From CAYWOS01 sp964459985 (GTDB lineage Bacteria; Bacillota; Clostridia; Christensenellales; Aristaeellaceae): a stretch of DNA of 56,775 nt. This document shows positions 40,652 through 49,629 of the stretch, piece after piece. The notes below the pieces were generated by a model that worked only from the letters and a program-made list of their open reading frames with translations, searched no databases and was not told the origin of the DNA. The position numbers and the translations under genes are program-made. The stretch lies in the NCBI GenBank assembly GCA_964459985.1, contig CAYWOS010000013.1, positions 1 through 56,775 of the forward strand, written 5' to 3'. How positions within the stretch are numbered: position 1 is the stretch's first letter; the number at the start of each line of letters is the position of its first letter.

Positions 40652-41721
40652 GGGATATCGCGTTCTTCTTCCTTTTCTTCCCCGATGAGGGAAATCTGCT
40701 GCGCGATCGCCTGCGGCGCGGTTTTGCCCAGATGCGCGTAGGCGGCGGGCGTCGCCACGCGGCCGCGCGGCGTGCGCATGATAAAGCCCAGCTGCAAAAG
40801 GTACGGCTCGTAGACGTCCTCGATGGTCACGGCGTCCTCGCCCGTCGTCGCCGCCAGCGTGTCCAGCCCCACCGGGCCGCCGCCGAACTTGTCGATCATC
40901 GCCGAAAGCACCGAGCGGTCGACGCGGTCAAGCCCCAGATGGTCGACGTCGAGCATGTCGAGCCCTTCCCGAGCGACGTCGGCGGTGATCACGCCGTCGG
41001 CGCGCATCTGCGCGAAATCGCGCACGCGCTTGAGCATACGGTTGGCGATGCGCGGCGTTCCCCGGCTGCGGCGCGAGATCTCCATGATGCCCGAAGGCTC
41101 GCTCGGCACGCCCAGCACCGCTGCCGAATGCGACACGATCTGCATGAGCTCCTCGGGCGAGTACATTTCCAAGCGGAAGGTGATGCCGAAGCGGTCGCGG
41201 AGCGGCGCGGACAGCTGCCCGGCGCGCGTCGTCGCGCCCACAAGCGTGAAGCGCGGCAGGTCGAGCCGCATCGAGCGCGCCGTCGGGCCTTTGCCGATCA
41301 TGATGTCGATGGCGTAATCCTCCATCGCGGGGTACAAGATTTCCTCGACAGCGCGCGAGAGGCGGTGAATCTCGTCAATGAACAGGATGTCGCCCTGATT
41401 CAGGCTGGTCAGGATCGACGCCAGATCGCCCGGGCGCTCGATAGCGGGGCCGCTGGTCACGCGGATGTTCTGCCCCATCTCGGCGGCGACAATGCAGGCG
41501 AGCGTCGTTTTGCCGAGGCCGGGAGGGCCGTACAAAAGCATGTGATCGAGCGCGTCGCGCCGCTTGAGCGCCGCGCCGATGTATACTTTCAGGCTGTCCT
41601 TGACCTTTTGCTGTCCGAAGTATTCGCGCAGCGATTTGGGACGCAGCGAGGTTTCGATTTCCTCTTCGCCCTCGCGCATGCCGCTCATTACAAACCGGTT
41701 ATCGTCGATCATTTTCGTCAC
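40648..41721 (-). CDS. ruvB: Holliday junction branch migration helicase RuvB
   Basis: 357 residues, an AAA+ motor that drives branch migration with RuvA. Walker A is LYGPPGLGKTTLA near residue 64, Walker B ILFIDEIHRLSR near 112, sensor 1 TLVGATTRAGQLSAPLRDRF near 159, and the arginine finger region RSRGTPRIANR near 217. The C-terminal winged helix ends FIMRTPRGRVATPAAY. The start is a GTG at 41721 inside the ruvA stop (GTGA); an ATG three codons later (41712) is the alternative. Confidence 0.96.
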   Translation of the reverse strand: MTKMIDDNRFVMSGMREGEEEIETSLRPKSLREYFGQQKVKDSLKVYIGAALKRRDALDHMLLYGPPGLGKTTLACIVAAEMGQNIRVTSGPAIERPGDLASILTSLNQGDILFIDEIHRLSRAVEEILYPAMEDYAIDIMIGKGPTARSMRLDLPRFTLVGATTRAGQLSAPLRDRFGITFRLEMYSPEELMQIVSHSAAVLGVPSEPSGIMEISRRSRGTPRIANRMLKRVRDFAQMRADGVITADVAREGLDMLDVDHLGLDRVDRSVLSAMIDKFGGGPVGLDTLAATTGEDAVTIEDVYEPYLLQLGFIMRTPRGRVATPAAYAHLGKTAPQAIAQQISLIGEEKEEERDIP

Positions 41722-42320
41722 ATCCCCGCCATGCGGCGCAGCGCCAGCCGCACCAGTTCGTCCGGTTTATCCGTTTGATCCTTGACCTTGGCGACCGCCT
41801 GCGCTGCCTCGACCGCCGAATAGCCCAGCGTTTGCAGCGCGGCGAGCGCCTCGCGCACGGCGTCGTCGGCGGGCGGGAGCGCTGCCGCCGCCACGTCCGG
41901 CGCGAAGGAAAGACTCTCCTTGGTGACCGTTTCCTTGAGCTCGAGCGCGATGCGCTGCGCCGTTTTTTTGCCGATGCCGGGCGCGCGGGACAGCGCCGTG
42001 ATATCGCCCGTTACGATGGCGAGCGAGAGATCGCGAAGCGGCATGCTGCCCAGAATGTTGATCGCCGTGCGCGGGCCGATGCCCGATACGCCCGTGAGAT
42101 CGAGGAACATGCGCTTTTCCTCGCGGCTGGCGAAGCCGAACAGCGACACGGCGTCGTCGCTGACGTTCATGTGCGCGTACACGCGCATGGTTTCGCCCTT
42201 TTGCGGCGCCTGCTGCAAGGTGTTCATGCTGCACGTGAGCAGATACCCCACGCCCATTACGTCGAGCACCAATTCATTCGCGCCCTTTTCGGCGACCGTT
42301 CCTTCTATGTAGGCGATCAT
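41718..42320 (-). CDS. ruvA: Holliday junction branch migration protein RuvA
   Basis: 200 residues. It binds four-way junctions as a tetramer and recruits RuvB. Domain I begins IAYIEGTVAEKG; domain II has the two helix-hairpin-helix motifs LTGVSGIGPRTAINIL near residue 73 and LSRAPGIGKKTAQRIALEL near 109. Domain III (about 155-200) has ALQTLGYSAVEAAQAV. The ATG at 42320 is nine to ten bases after GGAGG and 48 bases after the ruvC stop. Confidence 0.95.
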   Translation of the reverse strand: MIAYIEGTVAEKGANELVLDVMGVGYLLTCSMNTLQQAPQKGETMRVYAHMNVSDDAVSLFGFASREEKRMFLDLTGVSGIGPRTAINILGSMPLRDLSLAIVTGDITALSRAPGIGKKTAQRIALELKETVTKESLSFAPDVAAAALPPADDAVREALAALQTLGYSAVEAAQAVAKVKDQTDKPDELVRLALRRMAGM

Positions 42321-42368
42321 CGCGGGAATCCTCCGTTTGTCTGGCTGTTGTTTGTCATACGTTCCGCG

Positions 42369-42863
42369 TTATTTCATGCGGAACTGCTCCTTGCGCACGC
42401 CCGTGCTCGCGTGCGTCAGCGCCGCCGCGACGGCGTCCGCCGCGTCGTCGGGGCGGGGGATATCGTCGAGGTTCAGCATGAGCTTCACCATCTGCTGCAT
42501 TTGACGCTTGTCCGCCTTGCCGTAGCCGGCGACCGCCTGCTTGATCTGCATGGGCGTGTACTCGTACAGGGGACAGCCGTATTCGGCGCAAGCGCACAGC
42601 GCCGCGCCGCGCGCCGCGCTGACGTTCATGGCGGTGGTGATGTTCTTGGCGAAGAACAATTCCTCAAACGACGCCTCGTCGGGCTTGTACAGCGCGAGGA
42701 GCTGCTTGAGATCGGTGAAGATCGAAAACAGGCGGTCGGGCGTGGGCATATCGGGCGGCGTGGTGACGACGCCGCAGGCGATCAGATGCTGCCTGCCGCG
42801 ATCGCTCTCAATGATCCCGTAACCCATCGTCGCAATGCCCGGGTCGATCCCCAGAATGCGCAT
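42369..42863 (-). CDS. ruvC: Holliday junction resolvase RuvC
   Basis: 164 residues. It cuts Holliday junctions. The RNase H-like fold has RILGIDPGIATMGYGII at the start (first catalytic Asp), SFEELFFAKN near residue 64 (catalytic Glu), YTPMQIKQAVAGYGKADKRQM near 99 and DDAADAVAAALTH near 138 (last acidic pair). GGAGGG lies six bases before the ATG at 42863. It heads the ruvCAB-queA operon, with an SOS box in its promoter. Confidence 0.95.
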   Translation of the reverse strand: MRILGIDPGIATMGYGIIESDRGRQHLIACGVVTTPPDMPTPDRLFSIFTDLKQLLALYKPDEASFEELFFAKNITTAMNVSAARGAALCACAEYGCPLYEYTPMQIKQAVAGYGKADKRQMQQMVKLMLNLDDIPRPDDAADAVAAALTHASTGVRKEQFRMK

Positions 42864-42890
42864 AGCTCACCCTCCGCCGCAACGGCTATC

Positions 42891-42919
42891 AGTATAGAAC
42901 ATATGTTTGTTTTTGTCAA
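42891..42919 (-). promoter_or_regulatory. ruvCAB operon promoter
   Basis: Read leftward: TTGACA (42914-42919), 17-base spacer, TATACT (42891-42896). Confidence 0.83.
42896..42909. promoter_or_regulatory. LexA/SOS box
   Basis: AGAACATATGTTTG matches the Firmicutes SOS box (CGAACNNNNGTTCG core GAAC-N4-GTTY) with the frequent ATAT centre. It fills the spacer of the ruvC promoter, so LexA would block it until DNA damage. Confidence 0.8.
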
Positions 42920-42966
42920 ACCGCAAGGACGCGCGGGGCGCGCTGAATAGGCCGTCCCGACGAGCT

Positions 42967-44157
42967 TTATTCGCTGTAGCGCATGATCGCTTCGACGATT
43001 TCGGGATAGCGCCATTCGAGCTTCGCGCGGTCGATCAGGCCGAACGCCTCGCCGCTCTTTCCGAAATTGTGGTTGTCCCACCACACGCAGGGAATGCCGC
43101 GCGCCGTGGCGGCGGCGACGTAATACGCCGCGTGATCGACGCGCGACTGCGTGTTGCCGCTCTTGTCGCGCGAGCCGTACTCGCCCAGGATCACGGGCAC
43201 GCCGTTCTTGATGAAGCGGCTGTACAGCCGGTTCATGACGGTATCGATCTCGGAGCGGTCGGACGCTTTCGCCAGATTGAACGCGTCGGTCGAGCCCGCC
43301 ACGTCGGGGCCCGCCAGCGCGTAGAGGTAAGGCGCGTAGGCGTGCACCGACACGATCAGCTTATTCTCCGCCGCGTCCTTGGGCAGAATGAAGGCCGCGT
43401 TGGCGGCGTTCGCGTAGTTTGCCGCGTACGGCGTGACCATCAGGTATCTGTCGGCGTTCTTCCCGCCCGCCGCGCGAACTGTATCGACAAAGGTCTGGTT
43501 CAGGCGGTTGATGCAGGCGACGGCGTCCTTGCACGCCGCCACGCTCATATTGAGCGACCATTCGTAGCTCGTCCCCGCCAGAAGCGGCTCGTTGATGCCT
43601 TCGAAGATCATCTTATCGCCGTAATCGGCGAAGCGCCCGGCAAGCTGCGTCCAGATCGCCCGGACATAGCGCTCGGTCGTGTCGTACTCGTCGCTTGAAG
43701 GATAATAATAGCCCTTCATACAATCATGATGGATGTTGAGGATCACGTACATCCCCTGATCGTAGGCGTAATCGACGACCTCCTGCACGCGGTCGAGCCA
43801 CTTTTCGTCGATGGTGAAATCCGCGTCGACATGGTTGTGCCACGACACCGGGATGCGCAGCGCGTTGAAGCCGGCGGCGGCTACGGCGTCGATCAGCGCG
43901 CGGCTGGTTTTGACGCCCACCCACGAGGTTTCGGCGGTCATGTGATTGGCTTTGGTGAAGTGATTGCCATTGGCGTCGAAGGTATTGCCCAGATTCCAGC
44001 CCGCGCGGATGCCGCGCGCGAAATCGAGCGCCGCGTTGTGTTCGTACGGCGAGCGTTCGATAGAAATCTCGGGAATGACGATGTCCTCCGCCGCGAAAGC
44101 CGTCAGCGCCGCGCTGATCATGAGCATGCAGAAAACCGCGCACAGGATGCTTTTCAT
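42967..44157 (-). CDS. Secreted glycoside hydrolase family 5 (endoglucanase-like)
   Basis: 396 residues with a signal peptide (KSILCAVFCMLMISAALTAFA, cleavage after about residue 22). The GH5 barrel shows GIRAGWNLGNTFDA near 49, ALRIPVSWHNHVD near 99, NIHHD near 141, the acid/base Glu 190 in EGINEPL, VHAY near 272 and the nucleophile Glu 336 in ILGEYGS. The pattern resembles subfamily 4 (cellulase/xyloglucanase/lichenase-like); the real substrate is not certain. There is no carbohydrate-binding or dockerin domain. The ATG overlaps the stop of the deacetylase upstream (ATGA), so the two secreted enzymes are coexpressed. Confidence 0.9.
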   Translation of the reverse strand: MKSILCAVFCMLMISAALTAFAAEDIVIPEISIERSPYEHNAALDFARGIRAGWNLGNTFDANGNHFTKANHMTAETSWVGVKTSRALIDAVAAAGFNALRIPVSWHNHVDADFTIDEKWLDRVQEVVDYAYDQGMYVILNIHHDCMKGYYYPSSDEYDTTERYVRAIWTQLAGRFADYGDKMIFEGINEPLLAGTSYEWSLNMSVAACKDAVACINRLNQTFVDTVRAAGGKNADRYLMVTPYAANYANAANAAFILPKDAAENKLIVSVHAYAPYLYALAGPDVAGSTDAFNLAKASDRSEIDTVMNRLYSRFIKNGVPVILGEYGSRDKSGNTQSRVDHAAYYVAAATARGIPCVWWDNHNFGKSGEAFGLIDRAKLEWRYPEIVEAIMRYSE

Positions 44158-46019
44158 GGTGTCGTCTCCTTGATGATGTTTTTGGGGTCCAGATGCGTGT
44201 ATACCTTGCCGGCGTCGACGCCGCCGACATGAAAGGCGTAGAGCTCCTCGACAGACAGGATCTGATAGCCCTTTTCCACGAGCGCGGGAACGAACAGGGC
44301 GACGGCGTCCGCCGTTTCCGCGTACAGATCATGGCACAGGATGATGCTTCCGTTTTGCACCTGCGACATGACGTTTTGATACGTCGTCTGCGCGTTTCGC
44401 GTGCGCCAGTCCTCGGTGTCGATCGACCAGTTGACAATGACCAGCCCGAGATCGCGGCAAACCGCACGGACGGTCGAATTGGTCGAGCCGTAGGGCGGGC
44501 GCAGCATGGTGACGGTTTTGCCGGTCATTTCCCGCGTTTTTTTCAGGGAACGTTCGAGATTTGCCCGCACGTCGGCGGCGGACAGCGCCGTCAGCTTCTT
44601 GTGATTCCATGTGTGCGTGGCGATTTCGTGACCGCCCGCGACGACGTCGGCGACGGTCTGCGCGTAGTTTTCCATGCGGTTGCCTACCATGCAGAAAGTG
44701 GCGCGCGCGTTGTTCTCGGCGAGCGTCGCGAGGATTCGCGCGGTGTTATCGGAAGGCCCGTCGTCAAAGGTCAGCGCGACCATCGGTTTGTTCGGGTCGA
44801 TATCGCGCGCGGGCGCGGGCGCGGATTCGCGCGGCGCCGAAGGGGTCGGCGCGGTGGGCGCTTCATCCATGGCAAGCGTCAGGTATCGCGCGATATCGGC
44901 GTAGGGCACGGTCACCGACTGCGTGCCGAAATACATCGGCAGACATATGCCGCGCTGCAGCGCGAACGCGACGCCTTCGTGCGTGAGATAGGCGTTTTCA
45001 AGCCATGCGTCGTCAAGCGCCGCGGGCAGCAGATCGGCGATCACGCCGTTGTCGTTTTTAGCAAGCTCGGCGCGCAGCAGCGCTTTCACGGCGTCGGCGT
45101 CGGTGAAGAGCGCCTTGCCCTGATACAGCGTGTCCGTCTGCGGGTCGTAGACCGCCGCCAGCAGCAGATCCATGCTGTGCGCCATTTCGGAATTGCTGTA
45201 CCAGCCGTACTCGAGCACGCTTTGGCAGCGACCGCCGATCAAATAGGTGTCATACTGCACCGTCAGCTCGGCGGAGGCGATGAGCGGCTCATCCTCTTCT
45301 TCGCCGCCGTTTACCGTGTTTTCCGCGTGGTTTACGTCAAAATCGGCGGAGAATTCGGCGATCAGCGAAACCGTCCACAATTTGAGCAGCGCGTCGAGCG
45401 CGCTTCCCGCGCCCGCGGGATACTGCACCGAGTAGCTGAAGCGTTCGCCGTATTGCACGGCGGCTTCCGTCTGCCCCCATTCGAGCACACGCTCGGCATC
45501 GTCGAACAAATCAAACGTGAAGGGGCTTTGCGCCTGCGCGGACGCGGCGGCTTCGGCGGTCGTCTCGGTGAGAAGATCGCTTTCCATATAACCGACGACG
45601 CCCTGATACCGCACGCGGTACCAGCCGTCCCGCTCGGCGATCAGCGCGATGGTTTCGCCGTCCTGAGCCTTGGCGATCACGGCGGATTTCAGGCTCGGCG
45701 CGCTGCGGACGTTAACGAACCGTCCGTGGTTCGTGACTTTCCCATAGCCCGTCACCGTCAGATCGCCCGCAGGCTCAAGGTAACTGCTCATCATATAGCC
45801 CGTTTGTCCGTCGGGCAGCAAAACGAGCGACCAATCGCCCAGCCTGCCCCGGACCGTGACGACCGTGCCCGTCACATAGGCCCCGAGGACGGCGGATTCC
45901 CTGTCCGCGCGCTCGCGCAGACGCAGTTTGCCCCCCGTGACCACGGCGTGCTCGTCGTCGGCGAGCGCCGCAGGGAGCAGCAGCGACAGGACGATGAGGC
46001 AGAGCAGCAATCGCTTCAT
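44154..46019 (-). CDS. Secreted SH3b/DUF3298/polysaccharide deacetylase (PdaC-like)
   Basis: 621 residues. Signal peptide about 1-20. Two SH3b-type domains follow, about 25-83 (KLRLRERADRESAVLG) and 90-150 (FVNVRSAPSLKSAVI). About 165-390 resembles the DUF3298/RsiV-type domain of Bacillus PdaC. After a Pro/Ala linker comes the NodB deacetylase domain: VALTFDDGPSDNTARI (metal Asp 420), THTWNH (His 469 and 473), LRPPYGSTN near 507, WSIDTEDW near 531 and LCHDLY with His 563. The protein probably removes acetyl groups from peptidoglycan or another glycan outside the cell. It is followed by the overlapping GH5 gene. The ATG has GGAG eight bases upstream. Confidence 0.9.
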   Translation of the reverse strand: MKRLLLCLIVLSLLLPAALADDEHAVVTGGKLRLRERADRESAVLGAYVTGTVVTVRGRLGDWSLVLLPDGQTGYMMSSYLEPAGDLTVTGYGKVTNHGRFVNVRSAPSLKSAVIAKAQDGETIALIAERDGWYRVRYQGVVGYMESDLLTETTAEAAASAQAQSPFTFDLFDDAERVLEWGQTEAAVQYGERFSYSVQYPAGAGSALDALLKLWTVSLIAEFSADFDVNHAENTVNGGEEEDEPLIASAELTVQYDTYLIGGRCQSVLEYGWYSNSEMAHSMDLLLAAVYDPQTDTLYQGKALFTDADAVKALLRAELAKNDNGVIADLLPAALDDAWLENAYLTHEGVAFALQRGICLPMYFGTQSVTVPYADIARYLTLAMDEAPTAPTPSAPRESAPAPARDIDPNKPMVALTFDDGPSDNTARILATLAENNARATFCMVGNRMENYAQTVADVVAGGHEIATHTWNHKKLTALSAADVRANLERSLKKTREMTGKTVTMLRPPYGSTNSTVRAVCRDLGLVIVNWSIDTEDWRTRNAQTTYQNVMSQVQNGSIILCHDLYAETADAVALFVPALVEKGYQILSVEELYAFHVGGVDAGKVYTHLDPKNIIKETTP

Positions 46020-46047
46020 ACAATCGTCTCCTTGATGGATTTACATT

Positions 46048-46076
46048 ATTATCGCATAATTTATCGAATATGGCAA
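46048..46076 (-). promoter_or_regulatory. Promoter of the deacetylase-GH5 operon
   Basis: Read leftward: TTGCCA (46071-46076), 17-base spacer, GATAAT (46048-46053), in an A+T-rich gap. Confidence 0.75.
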
Positions 46077-46094
46077 TCGTATGACCGCATTTCA

Positions 46095-46122
46095 GACAAA
46101 AGAAAACCGCCCGCGCGGGCGG
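46095..46122 (-). terminator. uvrC terminator
   Basis: Read leftward, CCGCCCGC pairs with GCGGGCGG and is followed by TTTTCTTTTG, 21 bases after the uvrC stop. Confidence 0.85.
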
Positions 46123-46143
46123 CGAGCGATGGAAGGACGGATT

Positions 46144-47976
46144 TCACGCCTGCGGAGCGTCGCTTGGATGGCTCCACGCGAACACCGCTTCGGCGGCGCG
46201 CCTGTTCATGCCTTCGACGGCAGCGAGCGCGTCGATATCGGCCTCCCTGATCGCCTTGAGCGACTGGAACGCCTTAAGCAGCGCGCGGCGGCGCTTCATG
46301 CCGATGCCGGGGATGTTTTCCAGTTGGCTGTGCACGGAGGCGTTGCCGCGCAGCGCTTTGTGGTGCGTGATGGCGAAACGGTGCGCCTCGTCGCGGATGC
46401 GCTGGATCAATTGCAGTTCGGGCGTGTGATGATCAAGCGCGATGGGCTCGTCGCGGTCGGGCAGATAGATTTCTTCGAGACGCTTCGCCAGACCGAACAT
46501 CGGCACGTTCGCGCCGGCGTCCAGCATGGCGCGGCGCGCGAAGGCGAGCTGTTCGGGGCCGCCGTCGATGAGCACCAGATCGGGCATGGCCCATTTTTCT
46601 TTCGGATCGTCGCTCACGGCGCGAAGGAAACGGCGGTAGAGCACCTCGTTCATCGAGGCGAAATCGTTCGCGCCCTCGACCGTTTTGATGCGGTAATGCC
46701 TGTATTCCTTTTTTGCCGGCTCGCCGTCGATGAACACCACCATCGAGGCGACGGACAGAACGCCCTGCGTGTTGGAGATATCGAAGCCCTCGATGCGGCG
46801 CGGCGTCGTCGTCATGCCGATGGCTTTGCCGAGCCGTTCGCACGCGCCGATCGTGCGCTCGTAGCGCACCTGCTTTTTCGCGTTGCGTTTTTCAAGCGCG
46901 TCGCGCGCGTTTTTCTCGGCGAGCAGCGTCAGCGCGCGTTTTTCGCCGCGCTGCGGGATCAAAAGATCACACGCCGCGCCGCGCTTTTCCCGCAGCCAAT
47001 CCTGCAAATCCCCGGTGATTTCCTCCGGCATCGCCGGACACAGCACCTCGCGCGCCGGCTTGCGCTCGTCGTAATACTGCAAAAGGAAGCCGAACAGCAC
47101 GTCCTCACGCGATTCGCCGCCCTCGCCCGTCAGCGCGAAGCTGTCGCCGCCGATAATCTTGCCGCCGCGCACGAACAGCACTTCCGCCATGGCGTCCAGA
47201 TTGTCCTGCGCCAGTCCGATGACGTCCTGATCGCCGCCCGCCACCTGAATTGCCTGCTGGCGCTGCATCAGCCCTTCGATATCGCGGATGCGGTCGCGGA
47301 AGCCGGCGGCGCGCTCGTACTGGTACGTCGCCGCCGCCTTCTGCATTTTTTCCTTCAGATCGCTCAATACGTCGTCATACTTGCCCTGCAGGAATTTCAT
47401 CACCTGCGCGAGCACCCGGCTGTATTCCTCCTCGGTGCATCGGCCGGCGCAGGGCGCGAGGCAATGCCCGATCTCATAATTGACGCACGGCCGCGCGGGG
47501 GTCTTGAGCGGCAATGCGAGCGCGCAGGTGCGCAGGGGAAAGGTTTTGCGCAGCGTGTCCAGCACGTCGCGTACCGCCGTCGCGCCGATGAAGGGGCCGA
47601 AATACTTCGCCTTGTCCTTTTGCAGCCGCCGCGCCAGCGTGACGCGCGGGTAGGGTTCGGTCAAATCAAGACGGATATAGGGGTAATGTTTGTCGTCCTT
47701 GAGCAGGATATTGTAGTAAGGCTTGTGCAGCTTGATGAGATTGCATTCCAGAATGAGCGCTTCGAGATTGGTGCGGCACAGCATAATATCAAAGTCGGTC
47801 ACCCTCGCGGCCATGGCGGCGACCTTCGGCGTATGATCGCCGTGGAAGTAGCTCCGCACACGGTTTTTGAGGTTGACCGCTTTGCCGACGTAGATGATGT
47901 CGCTTCCGTCGCGCATGAGATAGCAGCCCGGCGAATCGGGCAGCAATTTCAGCTTTTGTGCTACGGTATCGTTCAT
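46144..47976 (-). CDS. uvrC: Excinuclease ABC subunit C
   Basis: 610 residues. UvrC makes both incisions in nucleotide excision repair. The N-terminal GIY-YIG nuclease has PGCYLMRDGSDIIYVGKA near residue 16. The UVR motif (binding UvrB) is near 205, after the Cys-rich NYEIGHCLAPCAGRC near 165. The C-terminal RNase H-like nuclease has IEGFDISNTQG near 388 and LVLIDGGPEQL near 468. Two helix-hairpin-helix motifs end the protein (NIPGIGMKRRRALL near 558). It starts six bases after the DUF1292 stop with no clear ribosome site, so coupling is likely. Confidence 0.96.
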   Translation of the reverse strand: MNDTVAQKLKLLPDSPGCYLMRDGSDIIYVGKAVNLKNRVRSYFHGDHTPKVAAMAARVTDFDIMLCRTNLEALILECNLIKLHKPYYNILLKDDKHYPYIRLDLTEPYPRVTLARRLQKDKAKYFGPFIGATAVRDVLDTLRKTFPLRTCALALPLKTPARPCVNYEIGHCLAPCAGRCTEEEYSRVLAQVMKFLQGKYDDVLSDLKEKMQKAAATYQYERAAGFRDRIRDIEGLMQRQQAIQVAGGDQDVIGLAQDNLDAMAEVLFVRGGKIIGGDSFALTGEGGESREDVLFGFLLQYYDERKPAREVLCPAMPEEITGDLQDWLREKRGAACDLLIPQRGEKRALTLLAEKNARDALEKRNAKKQVRYERTIGACERLGKAIGMTTTPRRIEGFDISNTQGVLSVASMVVFIDGEPAKKEYRHYRIKTVEGANDFASMNEVLYRRFLRAVSDDPKEKWAMPDLVLIDGGPEQLAFARRAMLDAGANVPMFGLAKRLEEIYLPDRDEPIALDHHTPELQLIQRIRDEAHRFAITHHKALRGNASVHSQLENIPGIGMKRRRALLKAFQSLKAIREADIDALAAVEGMNRRAAEAVFAWSHPSDAPQA

Positions 47977-47982
47977 GGGAGA

Positions 47983-48288
47983 TCAGTCGTCGTCCTCGTC
48001 GACTTCCTCGGACAGCGTGTTTTCGATCACGTCGAGCAGCTTGTCCATCAGTTCGTCCTCGACGGGGACGAATTCCTCCATTTCCTCGCCGTCCTCCTCG
48101 GGCAGGGGCTTGACGCGCATGACGTAATGAGAGATTTCCTCGGCGGGCAGCTCCTGCCCGCAATCGTCGGACAGCAGCACGTATTCGTCGCCGTTGTAGA
48201 AGAAATACCGTTCGACGGACAGGCGCAGTTTTTCGCCCTCGTTGTTTTCGAGCTCGATGATGTCCGGTTCGTTGTCGTGTTCAGACAT
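47983..48288 (-). CDS. DUF1292-family acidic protein
   Basis: 101 residues from the ATG at 48288 (AAAGGAG upstream); a longer reading crosses the promoter. The family pattern is visible: DIIELENNEGEKLRLSV near residue 9, FFYNGDEYVLL near 28 and YVMRVKPLPEEDG near 53. A long acidic C-terminus follows. DUF1292 proteins (YrzB-like) are widespread in Firmicutes and their function is unknown. It is cotranscribed with uvrC. Confidence 0.85.
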   Translation of the reverse strand: MSEHDNEPDIIELENNEGEKLRLSVERYFFYNGDEYVLLSDDCGQELPAEEISHYVMRVKPLPEEDGEEMEEFVPVEDELMDKLLDVIENTLSEEVDEDDD

Positions 48289-48340
48289 GGCGCACACTCC
48301 TTTGGAACGCCGCGTATTTCTCATGCCGCGTTCCTCGCGT

Positions 48341-48369
48341 ATTATACCCTTTTTCACGGCGAAATACAA
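48341..48369 (-). promoter_or_regulatory. Promoter of the DUF1292-uvrC operon
   Basis: Read leftward: TTGTAT (48364-48369), 17-base spacer, TATAAT (48341-48346). Confidence 0.75.
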
Positions 48370-48386
48370 GGAAGCGGCGCGCAGAT

Positions 48387-49589
48387 TTACATTTGGAACA
48401 GGCGCGGCATCAGGAGATCGCCGTTTCCGAGATGCTCGCCTTTCGCCGCTTGCCGCTCGCAGAACCGAACGGGCGCTTCGGGGTTTCGGCTGTCATAGAT
48501 CGCGTAGGGGACGGGGGAGGCGTCGTGCGTTCGCGTCGTCATCAGCGTCGGATGATCGCTGAGGAGCAGCACGCGAAAATCGCGGTCGATCGCGGGCAGC
48601 TGGTCGAGAAGCGGCGAAACGACGCGGCGGTCGATGCGGCGGATGGCTTCGAGCTTCTTTTCGAGATCGCCCGCGTGCGACATTTCGTCGGGCGCTTCGA
48701 TATGGATGGCGGCGAAATCACCGCCGTGCTTGAGCGATTCGAGCACGGCGTCCGTTTTGCCCTCGTAGTTCGTATCAAGATCGCCTGTCGCGCCCTCGAC
48801 CTTCGGCGCGGGCAGCCCGGCGAGCGCCGCGATGCCCCACACGAGCGGCACGGCGCTGACCACCGCGCCCGCGTGACCGTATTTTTGTTCAAAGGACGGC
48901 AGCGCCGCCGCGCGCCCCGCGCCCCACGGCCACAACAGATTCGCGGGCATTTGACCGCGTTCGCGGCGCGCCCGGTTGACGGGGTGCGCGTCGAGGAACG
49001 CGTGGCTCGCCGTCATGAGCGCCGTCAGTTCCTCGCGCAGCGCGCCCTTGGGGAGATGGTCATCCCATGATTGACCGAGGATATTGTGCGGTTCGGTGAG
49101 CAGGAACGCCTCGCTCCCGTCGTATCGGATCACGCCGATATGCCGGAAGCTGCGGCTGATGGTGACGCGCAGCCCGAGCCTTTGCGCGACGTTCGCGAAC
49201 GCGCCGTCGGCGATCAGATCGCGCATGAGCGTTTCGGCCTCGTCGCCCTCGACGCCGCCGCCGTTGTGCGACAGCATCACGCCCTTTTCGACGGCGCACA
49301 GGTTCATGCGAAAGGAGACCTCGCCTTTGTTGAGCAGCACGCCGACGCCCGCCGCTTCCAGCACGCTCCGGCCGGTGTAATACGCTCTCGGATCGTAGCC
49401 GAAAATGTTGAGGATCGCCGTATCGCTGCCCGCCGGCACGCCCTCGGGCACGGTGCGGACAAGCCCGATTTCGCCGCCGGCGAGGCGGTTGAACGCCGGC
49501 AGATCAAGCGACTCGAGGGGCGTTTTGCCGCCGAGCGCGTCAAGCGGCGCGTCCGCCATGCCGTCGCCGATGATCAGCACATATTTCAT
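48387..49589 (-). CDS. apgM: Cofactor-independent phosphoglycerate mutase, archaeal type
   Basis: 400 residues of the alkaline-phosphatase superfamily ApgM group, interconverting 2- and 3-phosphoglycerate. YVLIIGDGMADAPLDALGG at the start holds the first metal Asp, the phosphorylated Ser is in PAGSDTAILNIFGYDP near 52, and HIEAPDEMSHAGD near 297 and LLLSDHPTLMTTRTHDASP near 343 hold the other metal ligands. Some members were proposed as homoserine kinases, which is the alternative. GAGG lies seven bases before the ATG; the gene follows glnN by 40 bases. Confidence 0.88.
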   Translation of the reverse strand: MKYVLIIGDGMADAPLDALGGKTPLESLDLPAFNRLAGGEIGLVRTVPEGVPAGSDTAILNIFGYDPRAYYTGRSVLEAAGVGVLLNKGEVSFRMNLCAVEKGVMLSHNGGGVEGDEAETLMRDLIADGAFANVAQRLGLRVTISRSFRHIGVIRYDGSEAFLLTEPHNILGQSWDDHLPKGALREELTALMTASHAFLDAHPVNRARRERGQMPANLLWPWGAGRAAALPSFEQKYGHAGAVVSAVPLVWGIAALAGLPAPKVEGATGDLDTNYEGKTDAVLESLKHGGDFAAIHIEAPDEMSHAGDLEKKLEAIRRIDRRVVSPLLDQLPAIDRDFRVLLLSDHPTLMTTRTHDASPVPYAIYDSRNPEAPVRFCERQAAKGEHLGNGDLLMPRLFQM

Positions 49590-49629
49590 CAGATCGCCTC
49601 GTTTCGGTCGGAGCGGGCGCGGTCGCCCG

